Source: JASGTU01 sp963821815
Lineage (GTDB): Bacteria > Chloroflexota > Anaerolineae > Caldilineales > Caldilineaceae
Length of the DNA stretch: 64,000 bases
Direction of reading: 5' to 3'
NCBI GenBank assembly: GCA_963821815.1
Contig: CAWGFG010000006.1
Location: 2,542,001-2,606,000, forward strand
The position numbers and the translations under genes were made by a program. Positions within the stretch are counted from its first letter, which is position 1. Every line of letters starts with the position of its first letter. The notes beneath the pieces were generated by a model, which did no database searches, was not told the origin of the DNA, and was given only the letters and a program-made list of their open reading frames with translations. Shown one piece after another: positions 63,339-64,000 of this stretch.

Positions 63339-64000
63339 GTGCTGCAGCGTCAAACCCAAACAGCAGCTTTCTGGCGGGATCAGTTTGAGGTCACGTCAAC
63401 GGATCTCGACTTCATATACAAGATGCTCTTGGAGTCGCAGACGTCCAAGTCAGGCGATGAATTAGCAAAAATGCTGATTGACGAGTATATCCGACGCGAA
63501 GATGCGCGAATAGAATCTGAATTGGCGAAAGGCGCAGTCTACACGCCGAAGGGCCATTATGACGAGGGACAAACACTTGTCTTTCCTGCCCTGGATTTCG
63601 CCGCCGGAGAAGTAGTCCACGTACGCAAAGGACAGAACCCGGAACACGGCGAGTTTCAAGTCATGGAAGTGAGTTTTGCCGGCCAAAACGGCACCACGCG
63701 TGAATTCGCCATGAACCTCACCACACCGCATCGTCTTAGCGAAACGGACAGCGAAAGCTTGCTCAACAGCGATTCGCTGCTGTCGGCGGATGAGATTTTC
63801 TCCCTATACCAGGACGAAATCGAAGACAGCCTCTTCTACGCACTCGAAGAGGGCGAACGTAGCGACGAGTTCGTGGAGGTAGACGGCCGATGGCTGCTGT
63901 CCGACATGCTGGCGGAGGTGCATATCGGCCATTTGAACATTGCCGAAGCGCTCATCGAAATGCAGGCAGAGCCGGTCGCAACGACCAAGTTGCTGGAAGA
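63339..64000 (+). CDS. Unknown conserved-looking protein, runs off the right edge
   Basis: The gene starts at GTG 63339, five bases after a perfect AGGAGG, and stays open to the end of the window (220 residues seen). The start FWRDQFEVTSTDLDFIYKML, followed by DELAKMLIDEYIRRED, looks like a helical or winged-helix-type N-terminal domain. The middle (TLVFPALDFAAGEVVHVRKG, then GEFQVMEVSF) looks like a small beta-barrel. A helical region, LLSDMLAEVHIGHLNIAEALIEM, follows. No catalytic motif, signal peptide or membrane helix is visible. I recall similar N-termini in Chloroflexota but cannot name a function. Confidence 0.8.
   Translation, partial: MLQRQTQTAAFWRDQFEVTSTDLDFIYKMLLESQTSKSGDELAKMLIDEYIRREDARIESELAKGAVYTPKGHYDEGQTLVFPALDFAAGEVVHVRKGQNPEHGEFQVMEVSFAGQNGTTREFAMNLTTPHRLSETDSESLLNSDSLLSADEIFSLYQDEIEDSLFYALEEGERSDEFVEVDGRWLLSDMLAEVHIGHLNIAEALIEMQAEPVATTKLLE

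Noticed and set aside
1..64000. tRNA, rRNA, transposase, phage or toxin-antitoxin genes
   Set aside because: I looked for these on both strands and found no sequence that supports them; short tRNA-like pieces lacked a cloverleaf or T-loop.

Overview
The window looks like one contiguous chromosomal segment of a Chloroflexota bacterium (an Anaerolineae- or Caldilineae-like lineage). This placement is inferred from the style of the proteins and was not tested by a search. It rests on the FHA-winged-helix regulator, the short membrane-anchored Ser/Thr kinase, a BMP-type nucleoside ABC system, polyphosphate glucokinase, paired GlgC proteins, and frequent GTG/TTG starts. No rRNA, tRNA, CRISPR array, transposase or phage gene was seen. 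Both ends cut through genes.

Region 1 (1-10,400) is almost all minus strand and is housekeeping. In transcription order it holds an FHA/winged-helix regulator, hemW, coaD, a helical protein, yceD, rpmF, fabD, fabG, nusB, tatB and tatC. A fragment of an acyl-CoA ligase sits at the left edge. Region 2 (10,600-14,240) has a Ser/Thr kinase divergent from the FHA regulator, then pheS and mtaB.

Region 3 (14,420-21,840) is a membrane-glycosylation locus. It has a large GT-C-like membrane protein, a polyprenyl-phosphate-mannose-synthase-like GT2, a DUF2723 (protein O-mannosyltransferase-like) membrane protein, and a secreted fasciclin protein with long Thr/Met/Asp-rich tandem repeats and an LPxTG-like tail. 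Region 4 (22,100-27,300) is a complete BMP-family ABC importer: lipoprotein, double ATPase and two permeases.

Region 5 (27,300-46,560) is a surface-polysaccharide cluster. It encodes a flippase, several glycosyltransferases (one a GT2-GT2-GT4 fusion, one a GT4-methyltransferase fusion), a Wzm/Wzt ABC exporter, a methyltransferase, and three consecutive secreted carbohydrate-related proteins. From 29,541 to 46,556 the genes are nearly or actually overlapping and probably form one operon.

Region 6 (46,640-64,000) is mixed metabolism: ROK kinase, AlkA-type glycosylase, sugar epimerase, glutaredoxin, a YdiJ-like FAD/Fe-S dehydrogenase, RNase D, a CorA-like channel and a Nudix hydrolase. It also has convergent polyphosphate glucokinase and PPK2 genes, an AEC transporter, a macrodomain protein, a SUI1-like factor, and tandem glgC genes of which one has lost key substrate-binding residues.

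Four genes (tatC, the kinase, pheS and the GT4-methyltransferase) carry single-base frame breaks. pheS is essential and the breaks are all one nucleotide, so consensus sequence errors are the most economical explanation. Starts and lengths elsewhere should be read with that in mind.
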